Position numbers and translations under genes: made by a program
Assembly (NCBI GenBank): GCA_012518275.1
Contig: JAAYSS010000017.1
Span: 1 to 48,706 of the forward strand
Direction of reading: 5' to 3'
DNA length: 48,706 nucleotides
DNA from: Bacteroidales bacterium
GTDB taxonomy: Bacteria > Bacteroidota > Bacteroidia > Bacteroidales > Paludibacteraceae
Notes under the pieces: model-generated
What the model saw: the letters and a program-made list of their open reading frames with translations, nothing else
Told to the model about the DNA's origin: nothing
Database searches by the model: none
Shown: positions 1 through 8,726 of the stretch, one piece after another
Numbering within the stretch: the stretch's first letter is position 1
How the letters are laid out: every line of letters begins with the position of its first letter

Positions 1-1
1 A

Positions 2-55
2 GATAAAATTAGCGCCACGATTATTTTACAGAGCTATTTGGAAACACTTCGTTAA
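2..55 (+). CDS. ruvX: RuvX (YqgF) Holliday-junction resolvase-like protein, C-terminal end only
   Basis: Only the last 17 codons are in the window, in the frame that ends with TAA at 53-55. The peptide DKISATIILQSYLE matches the closing helix of the RuvX/YqgF family, which typically reads D-x-x-SA-x-x-IL-x-x-YL. RuvX is an RNase H-fold protein linked to pre-16S rRNA processing and possibly junction resolution. It often precedes def in Bacteroidales, which supports the call. With so few residues the assignment is tentative. Confidence 0.65.
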   Translation, partial: DKISATIILQSYLETLR

Positions 56-97
56 TCAAAAAATCTATAAATTATTAACTGTTAACTATTTACTAAA

Positions 98-643
98 GTG
101 ATACTACCTATATACACATACGGTCAATCCGTGCTGCGAAAAGTGGCAGAGCCGATTGACAAGGATTATCCCGGACTGGATGAACTGATTAAAAACATGT
201 ACGAAACGATGACTCATGCCGATGGGGTTGGTCTTGCCGCACCTCAGGTAGGGCTGCCAATACGGTTGTTGGTCATTGATTTAGCACCCTTCAAAGAAGA
301 CAACCCCGAGCTCGCTGCCTTCAAAATCACCATGATAAATCCCGAGATATTGGAAGAGAGTGAAGAAGAAATCGCTATGGATGAAGGCTGCCTAAGCATT
401 CCCGGAATCAATGAAACGGTGGTGCGTCCCGAGTACATCAAAGTGAAATACTTGGATGAAGACTTCAACGAACATATTGAAGAGTTTGATGGTTTCCGTG
501 CGCGCGTCGTGCAGCATGAGTACGGACATCTGGAAGGCGAACTCTTTACCGACCTTGTAAAACCACTTCGTAGGCAGTTGATTAAAGGTAAACTAAACAA
601 TATCGTCAAGAAAAAAATCGATACAAAGTATAAAATCAAGTAG
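98..643 (+). CDS. def: Peptide deformylase
   Basis: Cytosolic metalloenzyme that removes the formyl group from the N-terminal methionine of nascent proteins. The 181-residue length fits type 1 deformylases. All three family motifs are present: GVGLAAPQVG at residues 43-52, EGCLSIPG at 96-103, and QHEYGH at 139-144. The metal ligands would be C98, H140 and H144, with E141 catalytic. The start is GTG; it is preferred because MILPIYTYGQ matches the usual N-terminus of Bacteroidales deformylases and no ATG lies nearby in frame. The gene begins 42 bp after the ruvX stop, so they may share a transcript. Oddity: the third motif usually reads HExDH, but here residue 143 is Gly instead of Asp. Confidence 0.96.
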   Translation: MILPIYTYGQSVLRKVAEPIDKDYPGLDELIKNMYETMTHADGVGLAAPQVGLPIRLLVIDLAPFKEDNPELAAFKITMINPEILEESEEEIAMDEGCLSIPGINETVVRPEYIKVKYLDEDFNEHIEEFDGFRARVVQHEYGHLEGELFTDLVKPLRRQLIKGKLNNIVKKKIDTKYKIK

Positions 644-880
644 CTGAGTTATACGGATAATTCTTACCAATAAATCAGCATACCTTGATATGACTTAGTG
701 GCATGTAAACAAAAGTTAAGATGCAGTTTGTATCTTGGCCTTGTTTTAATTCAAACTTCTGCATATCAACATTGTAGAAAATACTATTGATATCGAAAAA
801 GAATAACTCAAGATACGGCTCGTAAGGGGTTTGTAACCGTCCCTTTTGCGTGTTTCAAACGGATGGCAATAGGCGGTTTC

Positions 881-2125
881 CTAAATCACCCCGTTTATTT
901 TTTCGTTATAGCTGTCCGCATCGCCTCCCTCAAGAATTTTAATCAGCGGCTGTACCTCATACGAGATCCGATTCCGCTTATTAGAAAGGAAAATGATCAC
1001 GTAGTCGTTTTTGAAATCCATCCAAAACATGTTGCTATAGCCGTTCCACCAGCCGCCATGGTACACGTAATATACTTTGGTCATGTCGTGCACATTGGTC
1101 ATCAGCCGGAAGCCGTACCCGTAATTGTGCCGGCTCGGTCGCTCCAAGCTTCGCGGTACGAATGCGCTGTCCAACGAACTTCTTTTCAACAAACAGTCAG
1201 AACGCAGTGCATGATACCATTTAAGCATATCGTCAACGTTAGAAAACATCCCCTTATCGCCATACACGCCGTCGAAAAAGTCCCTTTCGCGCTTGCGCTT
1301 GCCGTCGTAGCCGATCGTTTTAGTCGCCAGCTGTTCTGCAGTAGCCGTCGTGTCGATGTACGTTGAATTCATGTCGAGCGGGACGAACAATTTATCACGC
1401 ATGTACTCGGCAAAGGGTTTTCGCGTAACCACTTCCACGATACGCGCCAAAACAGCGTAATTTGAATTGTTGTATTGAAATCCGGTATTGGCTTTCCGTG
1501 CAGGCGGCACCAACGGATTAGCCTTAGCAAACCAATCCACAAGCGTTGCATTGGTCGGAGAACCTGCATTTTCATCCTTCTGTTTCTTATCAAAACAGTG
1601 CAGGTAATTAGGCAGTCCGCTCCTGTGCGACAGCAGATTGGCAACGGTTATATCCTTGTACGGAAAATTGGGAATATAGGTCTGAATGGTGGCGTTCAAT
1701 TTAATTTTACCCTTTTCCGCAAGCTGCATGACGGCTACTCCCGTGAAAATTTTACTGATGGATGCCAATTGAAAGGTAGATTGAAAATTCAGCGAATCTT
1801 TCGTTGTCAGATTGGACAATCCGTGAATGTTCTTATAGAGCAATACACCTTTCTGCTCCACCAGCAGAGCGCCGTTAAATCCCGCCCTAACTCGGTTTCG
1901 GAAGAAGGTGTCTATGGCAGCCGTTTTCTGCCGGGCATCAATTTCTTTTTCGATTTTCACCAAATCACGCGCGTCGGGACGCGATTTTGCTATACAGTTT
2001 TCCAGCTTCTTATCCTTATGTCGGAGATGTTGTCCATTTTCTTTTTTACAACTGTTGCAACCCTGAATCAGTAGAAAACTTCCTAATAAAAGAATCAGGA
2101 AGAAATGCGTAAAATTCTTTTTCAC
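881..2125 (-). CDS. Serine hydrolase lipoprotein of the beta-lactamase / penicillin-binding class C fold
   Basis: The 414-residue protein has a lipoprotein signal peptide ending in LIQGC (Cys23), so it should be anchored in the envelope. The catalytic motifs of the PF00144 beta-lactamase/DD-peptidase family are all visible: SISK at residues 122-125, YNN at 218-220, and HGG at about 356-358. These supply the nucleophilic serine, its general base and the oxyanion-side motif. Family members include class C beta-lactamases, esterases and D-amino-acid peptidases, and sequence alone does not tell which reaction this one performs. It lies downstream of pfp on the same strand, but a strong hairpin separates the two, so it is probably a separate unit. 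The 237-bp gap to def (644-880) holds no gene I can support. Confidence 0.9.
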   Translation of the reverse strand: MKKNFTHFFLILLLGSFLLIQGCNSCKKENGQHLRHKDKKLENCIAKSRPDARDLVKIEKEIDARQKTAAIDTFFRNRVRAGFNGALLVEQKGVLLYKNIHGLSNLTTKDSLNFQSTFQLASISKIFTGVAVMQLAEKGKIKLNATIQTYIPNFPYKDITVANLLSHRSGLPNYLHCFDKKQKDENAGSPTNATLVDWFAKANPLVPPARKANTGFQYNNSNYAVLARIVEVVTRKPFAEYMRDKLFVPLDMNSTYIDTTATAEQLATKTIGYDGKRKRERDFFDGVYGDKGMFSNVDDMLKWYHALRSDCLLKRSSLDSAFVPRSLERPSRHNYGYGFRLMTNVHDMTKVYYVYHGGWWNGYSNMFWMDFKNDYVIIFLSNKRNRISYEVQPLIKILEGGDADSYNEKINGVI

Positions 2126-2190
2126 AAAAGTAAAATTTAATAAGGCTTAAAAACCGAGCTCACCAGACGGTGCCTATGTTTTTTAGCCTT

Positions 2191-2218
2191 AAAAAAGCCC
2201 CAATTTCGGGGCTTTTTT
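2191..2218. terminator. Bidirectional rho-independent terminator after pfp
   Basis: A perfect 11-bp stem (2191-2201 with 2208-2218) is built around GCCCC/GGGGC with a 6-nt loop. Runs of A and T form the stem base and give a T tract on both strands. It sits directly after the pfp stop and should end pfp transcription before the serine hydrolase gene. Confidence 0.85.
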
Positions 2219-2242
2219 GTTTCTATTTTGTTTGCTTATTAA

Positions 2243-3898
2243 TTAATAACCTTTTTCAAGCAACAATGTTCTTGTTGGCTGGTCACACACTTCGGTGGGT
2301 CCAAAATATTGGATAGGTCCCGGATAGATAAAGTCTGATTCCGGATCTGCCCATTTTTCGCGGTGTTTTGCGAAGAATTTAAACGGCTCTCCTTCTAAAT
2401 CTACCAGTGCTTTCTGTATTACCGGCTTCATCTTTCCGTGGCGGCGCTCCATATTCATCAGCATCGTGATAGGCACTCCGCCGGCTTGCCATTCTTCAGC
2501 GGGATCCGTCAAGTTACGTACGGCTGCCATATAGCCGGTTTTACCTTCGGCAATCAAGATAGATGCTGTGATACCGAGTGAGTAAGTATAGTTGGCGTCA
2601 AAGTTGGACGGAATGGCGCAGCGTCCTTCGTAACCGAAGAAGTGATTGATAGTAGAAAATTTACCATTGTATTTGCCAACGGCTTTCAGTTGTGCCAAAC
2701 GTTTGGCTACCATATCTATCAATAGCTTTTCCGTTTCAATGGATGAAACATGTACGTTGCCGTGTGGGTCGCGGTCCAGTGTAAGCTGGTGTGCGATGCT
2801 CTTCGGTAGGCTCCGATAAATAGCGAGGCTATCCGGTGTAAGCTTACTTTTAACGTACTCTCGTTGTTCTTCGGGCGATTGTAGTGCGGCGAAGTCGTCG
2901 TTGTGAGCAAGCATATCGTTCAGCTCGGCAATCAGTTTTTTCATAGCCGGAATAAACTCAATCAGTCCTTCGGGAATTAGTACTGTACCGTAGTTTAGTC
3001 CATGATTGGCTCTATCAACAATAACATTTACAATATCTTCTACGATGTCGTTTAGCGTTAGCTTTTTCGCTTCTACTTCTTCAGAAATCAGTGCAATGAT
3101 TGGCTGGCTTTGTAGAGCACACTCCAACGTGATGTGTGAAGCTGAACGTCCCATTAGGCGGATAAAGTGATAGTATTTCTTTGATGAACTGGCGTCGCGC
3201 TGGATGTTCCCGATAAGTTCAGAATAAACTTTGCAAGCAGTGTCAAATCCGAATGATACTTCAATCATTTCATTTTTCAAGTCTCCGTCAATGGTTTTCG
3301 GGCAACCGATTACTTGGATATCGTAATTGTGCTGTTTGTAGTATTCAGCTAAAACACAAGCATTGGTGTTGGAATCATCACCACCGATAATTACGATGGC
3401 TTGGATGTTTAGCTTTTTGCAGATTTCAGCACCTTTTTTAAACTGTTCTTCAGTTTCCAGTTTCGTACGTCCAGAACCGATGATGTCAAAGCCTCCGGTA
3501 TTTCTGTATTCATCAATTATTTCAGCGGTTAGTTCTTTGTATTTGTGTTCCACTAGTCCGATCGGACCATCAAGGAAACCGTACAATCTGCTATCCGGAT
3601 TCAGTTTTTTAATTCCGTCAAAAATACCACAAATTACGTTGTGCCCGCCCGGTGCTTGTCCACCCGATAAAATTACACCTACGTTAATTGGGCCATAGTC
3701 CTTTTTTTCGCCTTCGGCAAATGAGAGAAGTGGCATCCCGTAAGTGTTTGGGAATAGTTTTTTTATCTCTTCTTGGTCATCTGCGGATTCAGTTTTTTCA
3801 CCTTCGTTAATAACAACATAGCCTTTCAGTGCCTTAGGTACTTTTGGCTGATAACTCGCGCGTGCAATTTGCAACGGGCTTTTAATCATTGGTTTCAT
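2243..3898 (-). CDS. pfp: Pyrophosphate-dependent 6-phosphofructokinase, long form
   Basis: Interconverts fructose 6-phosphate and fructose 1,6-bisphosphate using pyrophosphate instead of ATP, so the glycolytic step is reversible. The 551-residue length matches the long PPi-PFK clade of Bacteroidetes, plants and amoebae. GGDDSNTNA at residues 172-180 carries the Asp (D175) that blocks ATP binding. KTIDGDLK at 201-208 has the paired Lys and the catalytic Asp region, and MGRSASH at 249-255 binds sugar phosphate. The start gives [10 protein letters not shown] and lies 58 bp downstream of a -7 box on the minus strand. It is transcribed divergently from the sigma-54 activator gene. Confidence 0.95.
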   Translation of the reverse strand: MKPMIKSPLQIARASYQPKVPKALKGYVVINEGEKTESADDQEEIKKLFPNTYGMPLLSFAEGEKKDYGPINVGVILSGGQAPGGHNVICGIFDGIKKLNPDSRLYGFLDGPIGLVEHKYKELTAEIIDEYRNTGGFDIIGSGRTKLETEEQFKKGAEICKKLNIQAIVIIGGDDSNTNACVLAEYYKQHNYDIQVIGCPKTIDGDLKNEMIEVSFGFDTACKVYSELIGNIQRDASSSKKYYHFIRLMGRSASHITLECALQSQPIIALISEEVEAKKLTLNDIVEDIVNVIVDRANHGLNYGTVLIPEGLIEFIPAMKKLIAELNDMLAHNDDFAALQSPEEQREYVKSKLTPDSLAIYRSLPKSIAHQLTLDRDPHGNVHVSSIETEKLLIDMVAKRLAQLKAVGKYNGKFSTINHFFGYEGRCAIPSNFDANYTYSLGITASILIAEGKTGYMAAVRNLTDPAEEWQAGGVPITMLMNMERRHGKMKPVIQKALVDLEGEPFKFFAKHREKWADPESDFIYPGPIQYFGPTEVCDQPTRTLLLEKGY

Positions 3899-3955
3899 AA
3901 GAAATAGTTTATTATTTTGATAATCAGATTATTCTATTTTTAACTTAAAGCTTTG

Positions 3956-3963
3956 CAAAAATA
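3956..3963 (-). promoter_or_regulatory. Probable pfp promoter -7 box
   Basis: The minus strand reads TATTTTTG, an exact match to the Bacteroidetes TAnnTTTG -7 consensus, 58 bp before the pfp start codon. I did not find a convincing -33 TTTG at the ideal distance. Confidence 0.55.
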
Positions 3964-4091
3964 ACAAAATAAATTAAGATATGAAACACTTTGAAAGGGG
4001 ATAAAACAAATAATTTACACTTTTAAGTATTGTTCAATCTTAATATTTTCATTTTTAATTTATTTTAATAGCTCGTTCGTAAATATTTTTG

Positions 4092-4099
4092 TAATTTTG
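4092..4099 (+). promoter_or_regulatory. Probable promoter -7 box for the sigma-54 activator operon
   Basis: TAATTTTG matches TAnnTTTG and lies 75 bp before the start codon at 4174. Just downstream, the 8-mer TTGTCAGC occurs twice, at 4097-4104 and 4120-4127, which could be an operator or chance. Confidence 0.5.
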
Positions 4100-4173
4100 T
4101 CAGCAAAAAGTAGGTCAAATTGTCAGCCGCGTCAATTTATGTACCTTCAAAATCTTTGTTTATAAATATTTAA

Positions 4174-5445
4174 ATGAAACAATCAGAATTACAGGCAGTT
4201 AAACAGCGTTTTGGAATTATCGGAAACTCCGAAGCATTGAACCGTGCTATAGATGTTGCGGTGCAAGTAGCTCCCACCGACCTATCTGTGCTGATTACGG
4301 GCGAGAGCGGGGTAGGGAAGGAGAATTTTCCCCAAATCATACATACAAATAGTTACCGCAAACATGGAACCTACATCGCAGTCAATTGCGGGGCAATTCC
4401 GGAAGGGACGATAGATTCTGAACTCTTCGGACATGAAAAAGGCTCATTTACAGGTGCTACTGCCGACCGTAAAGGTTATTTTGAGGTGGCAGACGGCGGA
4501 ACTGTCTTTCTGGACGAAGTGGCCGAACTACCCCTTGCCACACAGGTTCGCTTGCTGCGTGTGTTAGAAACCGGTGAGTTTATTAAAGTGGGTTCTTCCA
4601 AAACACAGAAAACCGATGTGCGTGTAGTGGCAGCAACGAATATGGATGTACCTCGTGCGATTAGGGAAGGTCGTTTCCGAGAAGATTTATATTATAGATT
4701 AAACTCTGTGCCTATTTTTATTCCACCGTTAAGAGAACGAAAAGAGGATATTCCTTTACTTTTTAGGAAATTTGCAGCTGATTTTGCCGATAAATATAAA
4801 ATGCCGCCAATTCGACTTACCGAAGATGCCAAGCAGGTGTTGGTAAATTATTATTGGAATGGAAATGTCCGCCAGCTGAAAAATGTGACAGAGCAAATTT
4901 CCGTTATTGAGCAGGAACGTGAAATATCTGCTTCCATTCTTCGTTCGTATCTTCCCGATGAAGATATGGAAAAACTACCAGCTGTTTTCTCAGCCGACAA
5001 GTCTGGAAGAAAAATTTTCAACAGTGAGCGAGAAATTCTGTATCAGGTGTTGTTTGACATGAAAAAAGACATGATGGAGCTGAAAAAAGTGGTGAATGAA
5101 CTGATGGCAGATCAAACGATGCACATCAACGAAACCAGTATTAAACCTGCCATTATTCACCATCCGATAGAATCAGTACCTACAACGCCAACAGTGCATA
5201 CAGCGGATTTGATTTCACACGACATTACACATAAACTTGATGATGTGGATGATGTGGAATTAATCCAAGATGTGGAAGATTATGATGAAGAGGAAGAAGT
5301 GATGAGTCTTGCTGATATGGAGAAAAAAATGATTATTCGTGCGCTCGAAAAGCACCGAGGAAGACGCAAGCCGGCTGCTGAAGAACTACAAATTTCAGAA
5401 CGTACATTATATCGTAAAATTAAAGAATACGAAATTGATGTGTAG
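4174..5445 (+). CDS. Sigma-54-dependent transcriptional activator with Fis-type DNA-binding domain
   Basis: An AAA+ activator expected to remodel RNA polymerase carrying RpoN. Walker A is GESGVGKE at residues 43-50. The sigma-54 contact loop GSFTGA is at 90-95 (canonically GAFTGA), and Walker B VFLDE is at 111-115. There is no N-terminal receiver or sensor domain. A low-complexity acidic linker (about 260-375) leads to a C-terminal Fis helix-turn-helix (about 380-421, ending near ERTLYRKIKEYEI). Lack of an input domain suggests constitutive activity or control by partners or dosage. It is followed at a short distance by lptE, a helical protein and secG, an order I recognise from other Bacteroidales. 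The regulon cannot be read from this window. Confidence 0.92.
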   Translation: MKQSELQAVKQRFGIIGNSEALNRAIDVAVQVAPTDLSVLITGESGVGKENFPQIIHTNSYRKHGTYIAVNCGAIPEGTIDSELFGHEKGSFTGATADRKGYFEVADGGTVFLDEVAELPLATQVRLLRVLETGEFIKVGSSKTQKTDVRVVAATNMDVPRAIREGRFREDLYYRLNSVPIFIPPLRERKEDIPLLFRKFAADFADKYKMPPIRLTEDAKQVLVNYYWNGNVRQLKNVTEQISVIEQEREISASILRSYLPDEDMEKLPAVFSADKSGRKIFNSEREILYQVLFDMKKDMMELKKVVNELMADQTMHINETSIKPAIIHHPIESVPTTPTVHTADLISHDITHKLDDVDDVELIQDVEDYDEEEEVMSLADMEKKMIIRALEKHRGRRKPAAEELQISERTLYRKIKEYEIDV

Positions 5446-5464
5446 TCTAAACTGCAGAAACTGT

Positions 5465-5977
5465 ATGAGTAAGTATATTAAATTAGCCACTTTATTGGCT
5501 GTATTGATTGTTGTGTCCGGGTGCAAAATCTCGTATGGATTTACCGGTGGTTCGCTGGATTACTCCAAGTACAAAAGTATTTCGATTGTCGATTTTCCAA
5601 ACAATGCAGAACTGGTTAATCCAACTCTTTCTCAGTTCTTTACAGAAGCTTTGAAAGATAAATACACTCGTTCTACCAAGTTATCGTTGCTGCGTGATGG
5701 TGGTGATATGCACCTGGAAGGAGAGATTGTAGGGTATCAGCTTCAGGCTATGGCTATTAGTGCCGACTCGTATGCTTCGGAAACAAAATTAACTTTGGTC
5801 ATCAATGTTAGATTTACCGACACGAAAAATCCGGAACAAGACTTTGAAACCCGTTATTCGGCTTCACAGCTTTTTGATAGTAATCAGATGTTGAGCGATG
5901 TAGAAGATGAATTGGTAGATTTGCTTGTAAAAGAAATTGTGGATAAAATCTATAACGATACGGTGGCAAGGTGGTAA
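5465..5977 (+). CDS. lptE: LptE-type LPS-assembly lipoprotein
   Basis: A 170-residue lipoprotein with signal peptide MSKYIKLATLLAVLIVVSGC and lipobox cysteine Cys20. After it comes KISYGFTGGSL and a SIDVxxFPN-like strand typical of the Bacteroidetes LptE family, which plugs the LptD barrel and helps place lipopolysaccharide in the outer leaflet. I chose the ATG at 5465 although the reading frame stays open upstream into the activator gene, because only this start puts the signal peptide at the N-terminus. It begins 19 bp after the activator stop, so the two are likely co-transcribed. The partner lptD is not in the window. Confidence 0.85.
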   Translation: MSKYIKLATLLAVLIVVSGCKISYGFTGGSLDYSKYKSISIVDFPNNAELVNPTLSQFFTEALKDKYTRSTKLSLLRDGGDMHLEGEIVGYQLQAMAISADSYASETKLTLVINVRFTDTKNPEQDFETRYSASQLFDSNQMLSDVEDELVDLLVKEIVDKIYNDTVARW

Positions 5978-6028
5978 TCTGTTTTTTTAGCTTTTAGTCA
6001 GAAAATCTAAACGTCTCTTATCTACAAA

Positions 6029-6673
6029 ATGACTTATGAAAAATTTATACAATTAGTAAGAAATCCCGATTCTATTGAAGAGTCGCATCAGAGTGATTTG
6101 CGGGAACTTATTGAGAAATATCCCTATTTCGGTATATCACGCTGGTTGTATTTAAAGTCACTTCATGTTTCAAACAGTATTTATTACAACAGCGAGTTGA
6201 AGAAAACAGCGCTTTTTGCTGCAAATAGACGAAATCTATTTTTTTTCATTCATCCTGAAGAAAAAGTAAAAGCAAGTTCTTCATTAAAAGAGGAGAGAGC
6301 GTCAATGACGGGAAGCTATTTTGACATGATTGATATCCTTGAAAGTAAGGATGAACGTACTCGAGGCTCACTTCAGGCTATTGCAGAAAGGCTTAAAACC
6401 GCACGCAAGACGATGCAGGCAAAATCTGAAACACTCAGCAAAGCTTCAGCAATTAAACCAACAGAAAAAAAGGAATCGATTGAAAAATTGGGCAAGGATT
6501 TAGAAATAGAAGCAAATTTTAATGAATACGAAGCTCAGGCCAAAGCATATATCAAAGAAAAAAAATACGAAGAGGCGATCGAAATTTTAGAAAAATTATA
6601 TTTGATAAATCCAAAAAAAAGTGTTTACTTTGCAGACCAAATTCGTTTTTTAAAGAAAGTTATAAAAATTTAG
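6029..6673 (+). CDS. Conserved Bacteroidales helical protein with a TPR-like C-terminus
   Basis: A 214-residue soluble protein with no signal peptide. The N-terminal half (MTYEKFIQLVRNP and onward) is a conserved helical domain seen between lptE and secG in related genomes. The middle (about residues 90-160) is charged and probably coiled. The last 45 residues resemble a single tetratricopeptide repeat (AKAYIKEKKYEEAIEILEKL). Its function is not known; the position between LPS-assembly and secretion genes suggests an envelope-related scaffold, which is inference only. Confidence 0.8.
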   Translation: MTYEKFIQLVRNPDSIEESHQSDLRELIEKYPYFGISRWLYLKSLHVSNSIYYNSELKKTALFAANRRNLFFFIHPEEKVKASSSLKEERASMTGSYFDMIDILESKDERTRGSLQAIAERLKTARKTMQAKSETLSKASAIKPTEKKESIEKLGKDLEIEANFNEYEAQAKAYIKEKKYEEAIEILEKLYLINPKKSVYFADQIRFLKKVIKI

Positions 6674-6679
6674 TTATAC

Positions 6680-7042
6680 ATGTATACAACATTAATCATT
6701 CTCATAATCATTGCAGCAGTTTTATTAACTCTAGTGGTTTTGGTTCAAAATTCGAAAGGTGGAGGGTTGGCGGCCGGTTTTCAGTCGTCAAATCAATTCA
6801 TGGGAGTTCGCAAAACAACCGATTTTATTGAAAAAGCAACCTGGGGATTAGCTACTTTCATGGTGGTTCTTTCAATATTTGCCGTAGGTATTCGCTCAGG
6901 AAGCACGCAGCCAACTGAATTAGAATCAGCCATTAAAGGTGAATCGGCTGATATTAGTCGTCAAATTCAAGAAGGAACAGCAGTTCCTAATTTTGGAGAG
7001 GTTCCACAGCCGGTTGATCCTGATCAGCAAGCTGCGGAATAG
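6680..7042 (+). CDS. secG: Preprotein translocase subunit SecG
   Basis: Accessory subunit of the SecYEG channel in the inner membrane. Two hydrophobic helices are visible at about residues 3-22 and 53-71. Between them lies the hallmark loop VLVQNSKGGGLAAGF, which marks the family. The 120-residue length is longer than the E. coli protein because of a hydrophilic Bacteroidetes-type tail (residues 75-120). It starts only 6 bp after the preceding stop, so it is co-transcribed with the upstream gene. Confidence 0.95.
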   Translation: MYTTLIILIIIAAVLLTLVVLVQNSKGGGLAAGFQSSNQFMGVRKTTDFIEKATWGLATFMVVLSIFAVGIRSGSTQPTELESAIKGESADISRQIQEGTAVPNFGEVPQPVDPDQQAAE

Positions 7043-7219
7043 GCTGAAAGTCAATCGAATTAGTTAAATAATGAAAATAATTGTTAAGCGTGTCAGAACA
7101 GAGGCTTTTGATACGCTTTTTTCTATTCAATAAAACCGACTTTTTTCCATAAAACTCATTTATACATATAATATTATATAGTCGTTCAGCGAAGGATGAA
7201 TCAATTGTAATTTAGAAAG

Positions 7220-7801
7220 ATGCTACAAATAGATGATACAGTAATAAGTTTAGACCTGCTTGATGAGTGGTTTGTATGTAATTTACAGGCGTGTAAAGGA
7301 ATTTGTTGTGTGGAAGGTGATGCTGGTGCTCCCCTTGAACAGGATGAAATTGAGAAATTGAAAAAAGTGTTGCCCCATGTATGGAAAGACCTTTCAAAAG
7401 CATCTCGAAAAGTAATAGAAAAACAGGGAGTTTATTATATAGATGATGATGGAGAAGCGGTTACTTCACTCGTTGGGCATAAAGAATGTGTTTTTGCTTA
7501 TAAGGGAAAAGAAGGGGTATGGAAATGTGCTATAGAAAAAGCCTATCGGGAGGGCAGAATTAATTTTTACAAACCCATTTCCTGCCATTTGTATCCGGTT
7601 CGTTTACAGAAATACAAAGGTTTAACTGCAGTAAACGTTCATAAGTGGAATGTATGCGACTGTGCTCGAACGAATGGAAGAACTCTCAATATTCCTGTAT
7701 ATAAGTTTTTGAAAGAATCGTTAATCAGGCAGTTTGGCACAGAGTGGTACGAACAGCTGGAAATTGCTGCAAGCCAATTAAAAGCTAATAAACTCTCTTA
7801 G
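7220..7801 (+). CDS. DUF3109 family cysteine-rich protein
   Basis: A 193-residue protein with an N-terminal cysteine cluster (C20, C25, C29, C30, in FVCNLQACKGICC) and further cysteines in HKECVF, WKCAIE, SCHLYP and NVCDCAR. The pattern matches DUF3109, related to the YkgJ/CxxCxxCC proteins, and suggests a metal or Fe-S centre. Function is unknown. It stands alone after secG (177-bp gap) and before the ribosomal-protein operon. Confidence 0.85.
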   Translation: MLQIDDTVISLDLLDEWFVCNLQACKGICCVEGDAGAPLEQDEIEKLKKVLPHVWKDLSKASRKVIEKQGVYYIDDDGEAVTSLVGHKECVFAYKGKEGVWKCAIEKAYREGRINFYKPISCHLYPVRLQKYKGLTAVNVHKWNVCDCARTNGRTLNIPVYKFLKESLIRQFGTEWYEQLEIAASQLKANKLS

Positions 7802-7879
7802 CGCGGAATGTTTGTGCTATTGGAATTTACAACAATTAATGTGGTAAAAATCAGAAAGGCAGAAATATTTCAAAGATTA

Positions 7880-7911
7880 TTTGCAAGATTAAAAAGAAAG
7901 CGTTATTTTTG
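7880..7911 (+). promoter_or_regulatory. Bacteroidetes sigma-ABfr promoter of the rpmB operon
   Basis: TTTG at 7880-7883 (-33 element) and TATTTTTG at 7904-7911 (-7 element, TAnnTTTG) are separated by 20 bp, the classic spacing for the Bacteroidetes housekeeping sigma factor. The rpmB start lies 51 bp downstream. This is the best-formed promoter in the window. Confidence 0.75.
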
Positions 7912-7961
7912 CACACTGTTTTGAGAAAAATTATTTAGATATAAAATTAAGCGATAAGACG

Positions 7962-8195
7962 ATGTCAAATATTTGTCAAATAACCGGTAAAAGAGCGATG
8001 GTAGGAAATAATATTTCACATTCCAAGCGTCGTACAAAACGTAAGTTTGGTGTGAACCTATTCAAGAGAAAGTTCTACTGGGCGGAGCAAGACTTGTGGA
8101 TTGATTTAAGAGTTTCCGCAGCCGGATTACGTACAATTAATAAAATTGGTTTGGATGCAGCGCTTAAACAAGCTGCAGATAAAGGTTTTTTATAA
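7962..8195 (+). CDS. rpmB: 50S ribosomal protein L28 (bL28)
   Basis: A 77-residue basic protein whose N-terminus [21 protein letters not shown] is the L28 signature, followed by the KRRTKRKF segment. It is a structural part of the large ribosomal subunit. It leads a three-gene operon with rpmG and a DUF4295 gene, driven by a well-formed promoter. Confidence 0.97.
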   Translation: MSNICQITGKRAMVGNNISHSKRRTKRKFGVNLFKRKFYWAEQDLWIDLRVSAAGLRTINKIGLDAALKQAADKGFL

Positions 8196-8212
8196 AATAA
8201 GGGGGACACAAA

Positions 8213-8398
8213 ATGTCAAAAAAAAATAAAGAAACTGTACAGGTTATTTTAGAGTGTACCGAACATAAAAAAAGTGGATTGCCGGGAACTTCGCGTTATA
8301 TAACTACAAAAAACAGAAAAAACACCCCGGGTAGAATGGAGTTGAAAAAATACAACCCCATCCTGAGAAAAATGACTATTCATAAAGAAATTAAATAA
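8213..8398 (+). CDS. rpmG: 50S ribosomal protein L33 (bL33), zinc-free form
   Basis: A 61-residue protein with the L33 pattern: [14 protein letters not shown], then [12 protein letters not shown], then LKKYNP. Only one cysteine is present, so the two Cys pairs of the zinc-ribbon (C+) form are lost and this is a C- paralogue. It starts 17 bp after rpmB with a G-rich stretch upstream, in the same operon. Confidence 0.96.
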   Translation: MSKKNKETVQVILECTEHKKSGLPGTSRYITTKNRKNTPGRMELKKYNPILRKMTIHKEIK

Positions 8399-8410
8399 GG
8401 AGAGATTACA

Positions 8411-8563
8411 ATGGCAAAGAAAGCGGTAGCAACATTACAGAAAGGTGAAGGTCGCACATTATCCAAGGTGATTAAAATGGTAAAATCACCCAAAACTGGT
8501 GCGTACGTATTCCAAGAAGAAATGGTGCACAATGATAAAGTAAAAGAATATTTGGCAAAATAA
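8411..8563 (+). CDS. DUF4295 small ribosome-associated protein (bL38-like)
   Basis: A 50-codon gene. The product is basic and begins MAKKAVATLQKGEGR, followed by SKVIKMVKSPKTGAY and ending EYLAK. This is the DUF4295 family, confined to Bacteroidetes and nearly always directly after rpmG. To my recollection, structural work on a Flavobacterium ribosome named this family bL38; I cannot verify that here. It starts 12 bp after rpmG with a GGAGAG purine stretch as a possible ribosome-binding site, and is followed by a terminator. Confidence 0.88.
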   Translation: MAKKAVATLQKGEGRTLSKVIKMVKSPKTGAYVFQEEMVHNDKVKEYLAK

Positions 8564-8587
8564 TTATTGTCTAAAAATCAAATATTA

Positions 8588-8621
8588 AAATCCTTTCATT
8601 TTTTGATGGAAGGATTTTTTT
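8588..8621 (+). terminator. Terminator of the rpmB-rpmG-DUF4295 operon
   Basis: A 12-bp stem (8588-8599 with 8606-8617, one G-T pair) with a 6-nt loop is followed by a run of T. It lies 25 bp after the last stop codon of the operon. Confidence 0.85.
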
Positions 8622-8640
8622 ATTTTTATTAAAAAAGGAG

Positions 8641-8648
8641 TAATTTTG
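8641..8648 (+). promoter_or_regulatory. Probable ftsY promoter -7 box
   Basis: TAATTTTG matches TAnnTTTG, between the preceding terminator and the ftsY start 79 bp downstream. No clear -33 box. Confidence 0.5.
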
Positions 8649-8726
8649 TGATACGGATTTGATAGACTTTCAATGTCAGCCGTTCGATATCCGAAACTAA
8701 TATTCCAACTATAAAATTTTAATTCA

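Noticed and set aside
644-880. Possible decayed gene or IS piece between def and the serine hydrolase
   Set aside because: A minus-strand translation gives a short suggestive peptide but too many stops and no recognisable family or inverted repeats.
863-1366. 167-codon frame opposite the serine hydrolase gene
   Set aside because: It lies antisense to a gene with full catalytic motifs, has no family resemblance and is one of several such shadow frames in the window.
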